40,832 nucleotides of DNA from Megasphaera hominis (GCF_014269395.1 NZ_JACOGK010000026.1:1-40832); one strand, 5' to 3'; positions 24,885 to 33,591 are shown, counted from the first letter of the stretch. The notes: generated by a model from the sequence alone, not told the origin. Translations and numbers: made by a program.

Positions 24885-26018
24885 TTAGATTTCCTCCTTA
24901 AGAGCTTTCAGAATCGTTTCTGCTGCAATCATTTTGCCGTTATTCTGTGTGATCTGGACAACCGGCGTTACCCCTGCCGATTCGCGTACTACGTGATACA
25001 GCTGGCCTTCGTTCATTTCACATACAAACAGCTTACGTTTATTCTGGCTCAGTTCGGCCAAGCGCTGTTCCGGGAAAGGCCAAACCGTAATGGGGCGGAA
25101 CACGCCAACCTTGATGCCTTCCTGACGGGCCTGATCGACAGCATCTTTTACCGATCTGGATAAAAGTCCGATAGATACGATGAGATATTCTGCATCTTCC
25201 GTCTTGTATTCTTCATACGATTCAATATCTTTGAGATTGTTTTCTACTTTGCCAACCAGGCGTTTGATCGAATCCGATGTCAGCTGGGGATTGTCCGATA
25301 CAGGGAAGCCTGTTTCATCATGAATGAGGCCGCTGCAGTACCAGCGATAGCCATCGCCGAAGGAAGCCATGGGAGGAATGCCCGTTCCGTCATCGGCAAA
25401 GGGTTTGAATTCTTCCGGCGGGCACGTCGGCCGTTTCCGGTCTACGCATTCATATTCCGAGCTGTCGGGAATGCGGATACGTTCACTCATGTGAGCCAGC
25501 ATGGCGTCGGTCATGATAACAACGGGCACGCGGTAGGTTTCGGCCAGGTTGAAGGCCCGGATGGTTTCCGTATACACTTCGCCAACCGAAGCCGGTGCGA
25601 CGGCGATGATCGGATGATCACCGTGAACACCCCAGCGTACCTGCATGATATCGCCCTGTGCCGGCAGTGTAGCGACGCCCTGGCAGGGACCCTGGCGCAT
25701 AGCGTAGGCAACGACGATAGGTACTTCAGCCATGGCTGCGTAGCCTAAATTTTCCTGCATCAGGGAGTACCCCGGGCCGCTCGTAGCCGTCATGGCTTTG
25801 GCGCCGGCGCTGGAAGCACCGATGATAGCGGCCATGGAAGCCAGTTCGTCTTCCATCTGCATGTATTTGCCGCCCACTTTCGGCAGCCATTCCGAAGATA
25901 ATTCTGCAATTTCCGTTGCCGGTGTGATGGGATACCCTGCAAAGAATCTCATTCCTGCTGCAATGGCAGCATGTGTACAGGCTTCATTCCCTGTCATGAT
26001 TTCATACGTGTTTTCCAT
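24885..26018 (-). CDS. 2-oxoacid:ferredoxin oxidoreductase, alpha subunit (KorA/VorB-like), operon B
   Basis: The 377-residue subunit starts with TGNEACTHAAIAAGMRFFAGYPITPATEI and continues QMEDELASMAAIIGASSAGAKAMTATSGPGYSL. It carries VFRPITVWPFPEQRL and a transketolase-C-like end. It shares gene order and most motifs with the operon A alpha subunit but is clearly diverged, so the two complexes probably act on different 2-oxo acids. The ATG overlaps the ferredoxin stop by one base (TAATG). Confidence 0.9.
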   Translation of the reverse strand: MENTYEIMTGNEACTHAAIAAGMRFFAGYPITPATEIAELSSEWLPKVGGKYMQMEDELASMAAIIGASSAGAKAMTATSGPGYSLMQENLGYAAMAEVPIVVAYAMRQGPCQGVATLPAQGDIMQVRWGVHGDHPIIAVAPASVGEVYTETIRAFNLAETYRVPVVIMTDAMLAHMSERIRIPDSSEYECVDRKRPTCPPEEFKPFADDGTGIPPMASFGDGYRWYCSGLIHDETGFPVSDNPQLTSDSIKRLVGKVENNLKDIESYEEYKTEDAEYLIVSIGLLSRSVKDAVDQARQEGIKVGVFRPITVWPFPEQRLAELSQNKRKLFVCEMNEGQLYHVVRESAGVTPVVQITQNNGKMIAAETILKALKEEI

Positions 26019-26209
26019 TATTCATTCTCCCCCATCCGAATAGCGAAGTCCGGGCATCGTAATTCACAAAGCTTACAGTCGATGCAATCCTCCGGTCTTG
26101 CAAATATTGGTTTGCCTTCTTCATCTCTGTCGTACACTTGCTTGGGACACAAGACGGCACAGATGCCACAGGCCTTACATAATTTTTCATTGAATTCAAA
26201 TTTGCCCAT
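26018..26209 (-). CDS. 2-oxoacid:ferredoxin oxidoreductase, delta (2x[4Fe-4S] ferredoxin) subunit, operon B
   Basis: A 63-residue ferredoxin with Cys11, 14, 17, 21 and Cys42, 45, 48, 52. I start it at ATG 26209; a TTG four codons further upstream lies directly against the GAGAGG ribosome site. It is separated from the upstream antiporter gene by about 230 bases containing a small leader ORF. Confidence 0.87.
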   Translation of the reverse strand: MGKFEFNEKLCKACGICAVLCPKQVYDRDEEGKPIFARPEDCIDCKLCELRCPDFAIRMGENE

Positions 26210-26265
26210 CTTTTCTTTCAACCTCTCTTTTCAGCTCAATGCACTCCGATTTCTCTCATTCCTTA

Positions 26266-26334
26266 TCAGGAAGCCTGCCTGACTCTTACTTCGGTAGTGA
26301 ACCGAAAGTCATAAGCAGGTTTCCTTCCTTTCAT
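26266..26334 (-). CDS. Possible 22-residue leader peptide overlapping a stem-loop
   Basis: An ATG at 26334 preceded by GAGGAG (10-base spacing) opens 22 codons ending at TGA 26266-26268. The peptide starts MKGRKPAYDF and is Arg-rich, with AGG or AGA codons at three of four Arg positions. The same DNA folds into a hairpin: outer GGAA and CCTGC arms (26316-26324 and 26269-26279, with a bulge) and an inner ACTTTCGGT/ACCGAAGT stem. It lies in the leader of the ferredoxin-oxidoreductase genes of operon B, so it could be a translated regulatory leader or simply a hairpin by chance in frame. No relative is known to me. Confidence 0.35.
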   Translation of the reverse strand: MKGRKPAYDFRFTTEVRVRQAS

Positions 26335-26441
26335 AACCAATGTACTCCTCGGATAAGGTGTTGTAAAATACTTTACTTTTATGCGGAATATTAAGAAATT
26401 TTATGATGTCTCATTCTAAATAACGTTATATTTGCTTGAAA

Positions 26442-27839
26442 TCACCATAAACCGATGATTTTCCAGAAGCCCATGCCCACCGTCATATAGACGACTACGT
26501 TGAAGGCAGCGATGATGGCACCAATGGTCCACCAGTCCTTTTGTGCTACGTAACCGGTACCAAACATGACCGGGCCGACGGCACCGCCGTAATGGGTCGT
26601 CAGGCAGCCATAGGCACTCGAAGCGGCCAAGAGGAGGAACAACGGTACAGGCGGCACCTGTGCCAGCATGCCTACCGTAAAGAGGACCGGCATGAAAGCG
26701 GCTACATATGCGCCCATCGAGGCAAATAAATAGCGGACCAGGACGGAAATGACCAGCAAGGCAAACAGGATGATAACCGGATTGATCCCGTCAAAGCTGA
26801 CCGTATTGCCAAAGACACCGGCCAACCAATCAAAGAACTTCGCTTTAGCCAAAACACCGCTGAAGCCCATGATGGCACCATACCACATGAAGGTATTCCA
26901 GGCGCCCTTATTGGCCAATACATGCTGCCAATCCAGGAGCTTCAGGATAGACGCGCCGGCAAAAAACAGTAAGGCTACGTGCGTGGCTGCAAGCTTGGTG
27001 TACGAGCCTGTAGACCAACCGATAATGGCCAGGAGGAAGAGCACGAGCAGCGCTTTTTCTTTGCCCGTCATGGGGCCCAGTTCAGCCAGACCCTGCTGTG
27101 CCAATTCCTTGTAATTGGGGATGGATTTGATTTCCGGCGGATAGAGCTTGTACACAATGAACGGAACGGCTACGCAAACCAGCAGGGCCGGTACGGACAT
27201 ATAGACAAACCACTGCATCCAGCCGACGTTAATCTTCAAAATATCCGCAGCAATACCGGCAGTCAGGATATTCGGCGCGCAGGCAGTCAGGAAGACAGCC
27301 GACGTAGACATACTGATGGCATACCCGGCCAGCGTAATGTACGAGCCGATCTTCCGGCCTGTCGGGCCGGCATCCGAACCGAGGGCCATAGCAACGTTTT
27401 TAAAGATAGGGTAAATGATGCCGCCGGAACGGGCCGTATTAGACGGCGTTGCCGGGCTGAGCAATAAGTCCGTAATCATCTGGCCGTATACAAGGCCCAA
27501 GGAAGATTTGCCAAAGAGCTTGATCATCCAGTAAGCGACGCGCTTGCCAAGGCCCGTATCGATAAAGGCCTGGGTAATCAGGAAGGCAGAAAATACAAGC
27601 CATACCGTCGAGTTCCCATAGCCGCTCAAAAGGCTGGACATAGGGACGACGAAGGAACCAAAGGCAATGACGACCAGCATGACGACCGATACGCCGGCAG
27701 GCTGTAAAATCAAGCCTAAGATAGCCGCACTATACACGGCAAACATGCGCCACGCTTCGGGAGAAAGGCCCGCCGGAACGGGTGACAGGATGATTCCCAA
27801 GGGAACCAGAAAAAGGACGATCCATTTTAACCATCGCAT
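26442..27839 (-). CDS. DASS/SLC13-family carrier, CitT-type di-/tricarboxylate antiporter
   Basis: The 465-residue membrane protein has about 12 helices and the family signature SPATPSNTARSGGIIYPIF, the substrate- and cation-binding SNT hairpin as found in E. coli CitT and TtdT and in plant 2-oxoglutarate/malate translocators. A second re-entrant segment near CLTTHYGGAVGPVMFG matches the C-terminal half. CitT and TtdT exchange citrate or tartrate for succinate. In operon B this would fit import of a hydroxy acid and export of the acid released by the CoA-transferase. The ATG at 27839 has GAGGTG six bases upstream; the in-frame ATG at 27854 is part of that site's leader. Confidence 0.87.
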   Translation of the reverse strand: MRWLKWIVLFLVPLGIILSPVPAGLSPEAWRMFAVYSAAILGLILQPAGVSVVMLVVIAFGSFVVPMSSLLSGYGNSTVWLVFSAFLITQAFIDTGLGKRVAYWMIKLFGKSSLGLVYGQMITDLLLSPATPSNTARSGGIIYPIFKNVAMALGSDAGPTGRKIGSYITLAGYAISMSTSAVFLTACAPNILTAGIAADILKINVGWMQWFVYMSVPALLVCVAVPFIVYKLYPPEIKSIPNYKELAQQGLAELGPMTGKEKALLVLFLLAIIGWSTGSYTKLAATHVALLFFAGASILKLLDWQHVLANKGAWNTFMWYGAIMGFSGVLAKAKFFDWLAGVFGNTVSFDGINPVIILFALLVISVLVRYLFASMGAYVAAFMPVLFTVGMLAQVPPVPLFLLLAASSAYGCLTTHYGGAVGPVMFGTGYVAQKDWWTIGAIIAAFNVVVYMTVGMGFWKIIGLW

Positions 27840-27878
27840 GATTCGACACCTCATTTATGTAGTAAGTAGTAAGTTCAA

Positions 27879-29012
27879 TTAAAAGGTAATGTTCCGATAC
27901 ACAGCTTCACCCTTGCAAATCGTCATGAGCGGTTCCAGTACCTGCTGGCCCGTCCGTTTTTCCTTCAGCGTATCGCTGAACACGATCTGCGCCGGAACCA
28001 AATCGAAAACGGCTACGTCGGCCTGGGCACCAATGCTCAGCGTCCCTAACCGTTCTTTGCCGTGCATGAGCTTAGCCGGCGTTGCCGTGCAGGCTGCAAT
28101 GACATCGTAGAGGGAAAGGCCCAGGAGCAGATATTTGGACATGATATAAGGCAGGCTGAAAACAGGATCCTTAAAGAGTGTCTTGCCCGTAATATCCGTC
28201 GAAATGATATCCGGCTTAAAGCCATCGGCCAGGGCTTGTCCGGCTACGGCAAAGGACCAATGGTTGCCGCCGTTAGCCGCATCCATGACAACGCCCCGGG
28301 CCTTTGCGTCCTGTACCCCTGGCAGAACCTTGCCGTCTTCACCGATGATCGTGTTCCCTGTACCGTGGAAGCAATGGGCCAGCACGTCACCGACATCCAG
28401 GACTGAGGCCACTTGTCCCATATCTACCGGCGGTTTGGTCACATGGACACACAGGCGCGTTCCCAGCTGCCGGGCTGTGGCAGCGGCCTGTTTAAAGATT
28501 TCGAAACCGTTTTCCTTAATGATCGGCTTGCTGATCCGGATTTTTAAGCCCTGAATGATATCAGGATATGTTGCCAGGTATTCCGCCATTCTGTCCAAAT
28601 CCCAATAGGCCGGGTCATAGCTTTCATGGTATTTCATCGTTGCCAGGCCGGCCGGACAGAGGTTGAGGTAGCACTGTACGTTCATAAAAGAACGTTCTAC
28701 GACATCAGAAATGAAAGTCTTCATCGTACTCACGCCGGCACTCCCGGCATCTACGACAGCCGTCACACCCTGAGGGAAATAGTTTCGATCCGTATCAATG
28801 CCAATATCCGTACTATCTTTAAACACGTGTGCATGGTAATCAATCAGGCCCGGAAATACATATTTGCCAGTAGCATCGATGACGATTTCCGGGTTAGGGC
28901 AATCCTGCGGAGCTACGATGCGTCCGTTGTGAATATAGAGATCACACAATGCGTCGCGCCCGTTTGCCGGGTCGATAATATGCCCGTTTTTGATAAGCAT
29001 GTCCTTTTTCAT
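27879..29012 (-). CDS. Amidohydrolase/deacetylase family metallohydrolase (COG3964 type)
   Basis: The protein has about 377 residues and a complete binuclear metal site: His60 and His62 in DYHAHVF, Lys157 (probably carbamylated) in GLKIRISK, His190, His213 in AHCFHGTG, and Asp273 in STDITG. This layout and the GLIDYHAHVF and GKTLFKDPVFSLP stretches match the COG3964 deacetylase group, whose studied members cleave acetyl groups from D-hydroxy or D-amino acids such as O-acetyl-(R)-mandelate. It may release a hydroxy or amino acid for operon B, of which it is the first gene. The start at ATG 29012 is less certain than others because the GAGGAG is 14 bases upstream; an ATG four codons later is an alternative. 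Confidence 0.82.
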   Translation of the reverse strand: MKKDMLIKNGHIIDPANGRDALCDLYIHNGRIVAPQDCPNPEIVIDATGKYVFPGLIDYHAHVFKDSTDIGIDTDRNYFPQGVTAVVDAGSAGVSTMKTFISDVVERSFMNVQCYLNLCPAGLATMKYHESYDPAYWDLDRMAEYLATYPDIIQGLKIRISKPIIKENGFEIFKQAAATARQLGTRLCVHVTKPPVDMGQVASVLDVGDVLAHCFHGTGNTIIGEDGKVLPGVQDAKARGVVMDAANGGNHWSFAVAGQALADGFKPDIISTDITGKTLFKDPVFSLPYIMSKYLLLGLSLYDVIAACTATPAKLMHGKERLGTLSIGAQADVAVFDLVPAQIVFSDTLKEKRTGQQVLEPLMTICKGEAVYRNITF

Positions 29013-29068
29013 ATTCTTCTCACAAACTCCTCTCTCTTCTTCCATGACTTTATGACATTCAAACTATG

Positions 29069-29143
29069 AGCTTATTATAAGCTAGGTTGCTCCCATAAGA
29101 AAAATAGTACTTGTTTATGCCCTTCATAAAAAAATACTATTTT
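29069..29143. promoter_or_regulatory. Operon B promoter with two overlapping dyads
   Basis: AGCTTA-TTA-TAAGCT (29069-29083) contains, on the minus strand, a consensus -10 TATAAT (29073-29078). A second dyad, AAAATAGTA (29101-29109) with TACTATTTT (29135-29143) and inner TTTATG/CATAAA, lies just upstream. The first could be a repressor site for the divergent MarR protein, the second an activator or LysR site. The -35 is weak, which suits activator dependence. Confidence 0.5.
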
Positions 29144-29236
29144 CCAGGTCTTTACACTTTCTGCTATTCTTTAAGTATAAAATTCGTCAGTCTTATTTTT
29201 TTATAAAATATATCCCTATTATTTATTGTTTAACCT

Positions 29237-29271
29237 CGTGCCAGTCACGGCCCGCGCGGGCCTGGCTCGCG
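29237..29271. repeat. GC-rich extended palindrome in an AT-rich divergent region
   Basis: GGCCCGCGCGGGCC (29249-29262) is a perfect 14-bp palindrome. Flanking GCCAG and CTGGC arms can also pair around it. It stands between operon B and the marR gene in otherwise AT-rich sequence. It could be a hairpin shielding the two promoters from each other or a protein site; it has no proper T run. Confidence 0.5.
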
Positions 29272-29304
29272 TTTTGGGTCGTCCGCTATATAGCTTTTGT
29301 TTTT

Positions 29305-29325
29305 TATAATAAAATGTAATATTAC
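29305..29325 (+). promoter_or_regulatory. marR promoter -10 and GTAATATTAC palindrome
   Basis: TATAAT at 29305-29310 is followed by the perfect palindrome GTAATATTAC (29316-29325), about 40 bases before the MarR start codon. A palindrome at the transcription start of a MarR gene fits autoregulation. No good -35 was seen. Confidence 0.45.
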
Positions 29326-29365
29326 TGTTTCGTTGTTACGCCATACCTGCTGAGGAAGTGTTTGT

Positions 29366-29779
29366 ATGAACCCACCGTTCCAAGAATTATCCTACGCCAC
29401 GCGGCGCATGATCGTCGCCGACAAGGAAGCGCTGAAAGAATTCGGCTTCACCTATTCCCAATGGACGTTTATGGTCTACGTCGCCCATAACCAGCCGACG
29501 ACACTGGTCGCCATTGCCCGCTATTACATGATCAATAACTCAGCCATTACGACCATCAAAAAGAAATTTCTCGACAAAGGCTATATCGAAGAAGTCACCG
29601 GGACAGACCAGCGCGAAAAAAAAGTATCCCTCACGCCGAGCGGCGAAAGGGAGTATTACCGGATAAACCAGAAGATACGGGAAATGGAAAAGAAATTCTT
29701 TCACGCCTTGAGCACGAAGGAATTGGCACAATTACAGGAAATGTTGTACCGGATCAATACAGAAGGCTTTACGCCTTAA
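29366..29779 (+). CDS. MarR-family transcriptional regulator
   Basis: The 137-residue protein has the MarR winged-helix layout: N-terminal dimer helix, recognition region (TTLVAIARYYMINNSAITTIKKKFLDKGYIEEV, about 51-83), the wing with TGTDQREKKVSLTPSGERE, and a C-terminal dimerisation helix. The D-x-R-x-K-x-V-x-L-T-x-x-G pattern is the standard MarR wing. MarR proteins usually repress neighbouring operons and are relieved by small acids or phenolics. It is divergent from operon B and is followed at 34 bases by a LysR gene in the same direction. GAGGAAG precedes the ATG. Confidence 0.88.
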   Translation: MNPPFQELSYATRRMIVADKEALKEFGFTYSQWTFMVYVAHNQPTTLVAIARYYMINNSAITTIKKKFLDKGYIEEVTGTDQREKKVSLTPSGEREYYRINQKIREMEKKFFHALSTKELAQLQEMLYRINTEGFTP

Positions 29780-29813
29780 GGGCGCCTGCTGTCGATCCAG
29801 ACGGGAGCTGCCT

Positions 29814-30776
29814 ATGTTCGAAAAATACCGTTATTTCATCGCCCTGGCCAAGGAAAAAAATATTACCAAAGCGGCCGAAACCTTATATATTACCCATCAG
29901 GCCCTGAGCCATTATTTAACCAACCTGGAACAGGAATGCGGCGTCATGCTATTTTATCGGAAGCCCAAATTCCAATTGACCGAAGAAGGGGAACTCTTTT
30001 TAGAAAACATCCGTCAAGTAGAAGCCCTGGAAAGCAGCCTCTATCAGCACTTTGAAGAAGTGAAGGAAGGCAACTCCGGCGTCATCCGCCTGGGCACGAC
30101 AGAAGGCCGTTTCCCGATCTTTATGCCCCACCTCATTGGCACGTACAGCCAGCTGTTCCCCCATGTGCAATTAGAGGTAACGAGTGCCAATTCACCAGCC
30201 TTGGAAGAAATGCTGTTAAACAATCAGCTCGACCTGATCATCTTAGGGGCGCCCAAAAAGCCGTCCCGTTTTATCCAGAGCCGCTTAATCCTGGAAGAAC
30301 GGCTATACGTCGTCATCAGCGAAGAAATGCTGCAGCAATATTTCCCCCAAACCTATCCGGCGTGCATCCAGGAGTTCCGCCACGGTGCCGATTTACGGAA
30401 ATTCACGCACATTCCCTTTGCCTTCAATATGCCTACGTATAATTCGTCCCAGATTATCGCCCGCTTGCTGCAACAGCAGCAGATCGAACTGCATTGTATC
30501 CATACCTCCAGCCATCCGGACCTGCATCACCGCCTGACGACCTTAAACTACGCCGCCAGCTTTTGCCTGACCATGTATCTTCCCAACCTGAAGCTGATCA
30601 ACCAGCATACGCAAAACAAGCTCTATGCCTTTCCTATCCGCTTTTTGGAAGAGACCAACCAATTACACCTTGCCTACCGGAAAGACCGCGTCTTTCCCTC
30701 ATACGGCCAGGCCCTGATCAAGCTCATACGGGAACAATGCAAGCCCTATACCGACTACGATCCGGAAACGATATGA
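29814..30776 (+). CDS. LysR-family transcriptional regulator
   Basis: The 320-residue protein starts with a helix-turn-helix (NITKAAETLYITHQALSHYLTNLEQECG, about residues 15-42) and continues with GVIRLGTTEGRFPIFMPHLIGTY, the start of the effector-binding domain. The recognition helix has HQALSHYL where most LysR proteins have QPAVSRQI, placing it in the CitR/YtlI-like group. It probably forms an operon with marR and helps control the divergent operon B. GGGAG precedes the ATG. Confidence 0.87.
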   Translation: MFEKYRYFIALAKEKNITKAAETLYITHQALSHYLTNLEQECGVMLFYRKPKFQLTEEGELFLENIRQVEALESSLYQHFEEVKEGNSGVIRLGTTEGRFPIFMPHLIGTYSQLFPHVQLEVTSANSPALEEMLLNNQLDLIILGAPKKPSRFIQSRLILEERLYVVISEEMLQQYFPQTYPACIQEFRHGADLRKFTHIPFAFNMPTYNSSQIIARLLQQQQIELHCIHTSSHPDLHHRLTTLNYAASFCLTMYLPNLKLINQHTQNKLYAFPIRFLEETNQLHLAYRKDRVFPSYGQALIKLIREQCKPYTDYDPETI

Positions 30777-30783
30777 CACGACA

Positions 30784-30827
30784 AAGCCCCCGGGAGCGGC
30801 GCCATATGGCGTCATTCCCGGGGGCTT
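30784..30827. terminator. GC-rich terminator hairpin
   Basis: AAGCCCCCGGGA (30784-30795) pairs with TCCCGGGGGCTT (30816-30827), with an inner GCGCCATATGGCG dyad. It separates the plus-strand lysR from the converging YfcC gene. The T runs are short. Confidence 0.7.
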
Positions 30828-30890
30828 CGTATATAAAAAGGAAGCAGGCTGCGGCTCTCATAGGCCGGCACATATCTTTGCTTTACGTAC

Positions 30891-32297
30891 TTATTCATAA
30901 CCGACGACAACGGCGAGCATCATGAACAGGCTGGCAAAGACGAACCAAAGGCCAAACAGTTTGCCCATGAACTTCATCCACGTACCGTAGCCGACGCCAC
31001 AAGCCGTCAAAAAGGCCATGAGAGACGACGAATGAGGATAAATATAGTTACTCAGGCCATCGCCATAATTCAGTGCCAAAATAGCCGTTTCCGGCGTCAT
31101 GCCAATCAATTGGGCTACCGGCAGGAATACAGGCATCGTTACATTGGCCTGGCCGCTGCCACTGGTCACGAAGAAATTGATAATCGTATGGGCCCAAAAC
31201 ATCATAGGTGCCTGAATGAGAGGATGGAAGGAATCCAGCCCCTGGGCAATATAATAAACGACCGTATCGAGAATATGGCCATCCGTCATGGCAATCGCCA
31301 CCGAGCGGGCAATGCCGATCATAATACAGGCGCCCATGATCGTCTTGCAGCCGGCAACAAAGCTATTGCACATTTGGTTTGCGTTCATTTTCCCGGCTAT
31401 GGCTGCCAAAATCCCTGTGAACAGGAAGCATACGCCCGTTTCTTCGTAGCTCCACTTGTAGTACGAACAGCCAATGATGAGTGCTACGACACCGCCGACT
31501 AAGACCAGCAACGCCAGGACATGACGCCGTTCCATGACGGTCAGCGATTCGGGGTCGCCAGGCTGTACCAAATTGGGAATCCCATAGGCCACACTTTGTT
31601 CCGGGTGGAGCCGGACCCGTTCGGCATAGCGGCAAATAAACCACGTCGTCAGCAGCCACAAGCCGGCAAAGCCGACCCAGCGAAAGCCCATGCCATGGTA
31701 CAAAGGCAGGCCGGCCATTTCATTGGCAATCGCCGTCGTGCTGATATTCAGCATGCCGCACGTAGAGCCAAAGGAAGACGCCGTAATAATGACTGCCGCT
31801 GCCGTAACGGCATCATAGCCCATCATCAGGCAAAGCATCAATACGACCGTGCTGAAAGGAATAAAATAGTTCATCTGAATGGGCACGCTCATAGCCCCAA
31901 AGGCCAGCATCATGACGATAATCGTCATACGCGGCGTCTTGCTGTACTTGGTTGCCAAAATACGCATTAAGGCGTGAATAGACTGGGTATCAATAATCAT
32001 CTGCACGCCGCCGGCAATAAAGAACATCGTAAAAATCAGTTTTGCCTGTTTGACAAAGCCCTCATAAATCATATTTAGCATATAGAGCGGACTGACCGGC
32101 GTATTGGCAATAAAGTGAAAACCGTTGGGATCTACTACTTGTTTACCTACTTCGTTCGTCATTTTGGAATATTCGCCGGACGGAATGACATACGTAAAAA
32201 CACAGGCGAGCAACAACATAGCAATGACGACAAGATATTCGTGAATATGAGGAAAAGACCTTTTCTTCTTTTCCAATGTAGGTGTTTCTTGAGCCAT
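30891..32297 (-). CDS. YfcC-family (C4-dicarboxylate/basic amino acid type) anaerobic carrier
   Basis: The 468-residue membrane protein has 12 or more predicted helices. It starts with a cytosolic basic stretch (KKKRSFPHIHEYLVV) and carries YfcC/DcuC-superfamily motifs: VFTYVIPSGEY, FFIAGGVQMIIDTQSI, ITASSFGSTCGMLNISTTAIANEMAG and FFVTSGSGQANVTMPVFLPVAQLIGM (a conserved substrate segment). The superfamily exchanges or takes up dicarboxylates and some amino acids under anaerobic conditions. It is the second gene of a two-gene operon with a CoA-transferase, which suggests that it imports that enzyme's acid substrate. GGGAGG precedes the ATG. Confidence 0.85.
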   Translation of the reverse strand: MAQETPTLEKKKRSFPHIHEYLVVIAMLLLACVFTYVIPSGEYSKMTNEVGKQVVDPNGFHFIANTPVSPLYMLNMIYEGFVKQAKLIFTMFFIAGGVQMIIDTQSIHALMRILATKYSKTPRMTIIVMMLAFGAMSVPIQMNYFIPFSTVVLMLCLMMGYDAVTAAAVIITASSFGSTCGMLNISTTAIANEMAGLPLYHGMGFRWVGFAGLWLLTTWFICRYAERVRLHPEQSVAYGIPNLVQPGDPESLTVMERRHVLALLVLVGGVVALIIGCSYYKWSYEETGVCFLFTGILAAIAGKMNANQMCNSFVAGCKTIMGACIMIGIARSVAIAMTDGHILDTVVYYIAQGLDSFHPLIQAPMMFWAHTIINFFVTSGSGQANVTMPVFLPVAQLIGMTPETAILALNYGDGLSNYIYPHSSSLMAFLTACGVGYGTWMKFMGKLFGLWFVFASLFMMLAVVVGYE

Positions 32298-32320
32298 TTT
32301 TTCAACCTCCCTGCCGCCTG

Positions 32321-33514
32321 TTAAATAATCTTCTGCTGCTTCAGATCGGCCAGTTCCGCATCAGAAAGGCCCAGCAGGTCACCGTATACCTCTTCATTCG
32401 CAGCGCCCAGCTTCTGTCCGGCCCATTTGATTTCCCCGGGCGTTTCCGAAAAGACAGGCACGATGCCCGGCATTTTGACAGAGCCGAATTCCTCGCAGGG
32501 CACATCGACAATGTCATGACGCGCCTGGTATTGAGGATCTTCAAAACAGTCCTTGATATTGTAAATCGTAGAAATGGGCACACCGGCAGCATCGCATTTT
32601 TCCTTCAATTCCGCAAAGGTATGCTGTTTTACCCATTCGCTGACAGCCGTCATGATGGGCTTGGGATCCTTGAGCCGGTCGCCGGCTACTGCGTATTTGG
32701 GCAGCCATTCGTCCCGTTTCCCCATGGCATCACACAAGTGCTCAAAGACCGGATTGGTACTGCACACGATGATGACATACTTGTCGTCAGCCGTTTCAAA
32801 GGTACCGATAGGGCACGAAGCGCCACTAGGCATGGGGCTTCTTTCCCTGATCGTCCCCATCAAATCATACTGGGCGATCATGGCCTCTTCCATGCGGAAA
32901 ATGCCTTCATACAAGCTGACATCGATTTCCTGAGCCTTCCCCTTCAAGGCATCCCGGTGATAGAGAGCAACCATAGTGCCCATGGCCGCATACAGGCCGG
33001 CTACATAATCGGCTAAGGCAAAAGGCGGGCTCACAGGCGGCCGGTCAGGATAGCCCTGCATATACGTCATACCGGAAAACGCCTGCAAAGGCGTACCCAA
33101 TCCGGCCAGCTTGCGATACGGCCCGGTCTGGCCATAGCCCGTGACATGGGTCACGATAATATCCGGATTGACCTGGCGCATGACATCGATGCCAATCCCC
33201 CATTTGTCCAGCGTATCGGTCTTAAAATTCTCAATAACGACATCGCTCTTTTCCACCAGCTTGAGGAACAGCTTCTTTCCCTCTTCATAATGAAAATCTA
33301 AGGTAACACTCTTTTTGTTGCGCCCCATAGAAGGCCAGCGAATACTCTTGCCATCCTTCAACGGCCCCATAGCCCGGAAGGCATCACCCCGTCCGGTCAT
33401 TTCCACCTTAATCACTTCAGCACCCAAATCTGCCAGCAGCCCAGCTGCCCACGGTGCGGCAATAACCGTCGCGATGTCCAAAATCCGGACACCCTCTAAT
33501 GCTTGCTTTCCCAT
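32321..33514 (-). CDS. CaiB/BaiF family III CoA-transferase (subgroup 2)
   Basis: The 397-residue protein has LEGVRILDIATVIAAPW at the N-terminus and the catalytic Asp169 in PPFALADYVAGL. It is the closest relative in this window of the operon B CoA-transferase (22233-23423) and may share its acyl donor. Here it is partnered only by a YfcC-family carrier, with no lyase or oxidoreductase next to it, so the CoA ester it makes must be used by enzymes encoded elsewhere, perhaps those of operon B or the 33.7-37.2 kb operon. GAGAGGTG precedes the ATG. Confidence 0.9.
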   Translation of the reverse strand: MGKQALEGVRILDIATVIAAPWAAGLLADLGAEVIKVEMTGRGDAFRAMGPLKDGKSIRWPSMGRNKKSVTLDFHYEEGKKLFLKLVEKSDVVIENFKTDTLDKWGIGIDVMRQVNPDIIVTHVTGYGQTGPYRKLAGLGTPLQAFSGMTYMQGYPDRPPVSPPFALADYVAGLYAAMGTMVALYHRDALKGKAQEIDVSLYEGIFRMEEAMIAQYDLMGTIRERSPMPSGASCPIGTFETADDKYVIIVCSTNPVFEHLCDAMGKRDEWLPKYAVAGDRLKDPKPIMTAVSEWVKQHTFAELKEKCDAAGVPISTIYNIKDCFEDPQYQARHDIVDVPCEEFGSVKMPGIVPVFSETPGEIKWAGQKLGAANEEVYGDLLGLSDAELADLKQQKII

Positions 33515-33585
33515 TTCATTACACCTCTCTCATTCTTTCGAAGTCCCTGTAAGATTACGAACAGTAAACTCTTTTATCTAAATTA

Positions 33586-33591
33586 ATTATA
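33586..33591 (-). promoter_or_regulatory. Candidate -10 box of the CoA-transferase/YfcC operon
   Basis: A consensus TATAAT reads on the minus strand about 72 bases before the CoA-transferase start. The sequence 17 bp upstream (TTTTTA) is a poor -35, so an activator may be needed. Confidence 0.4.
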
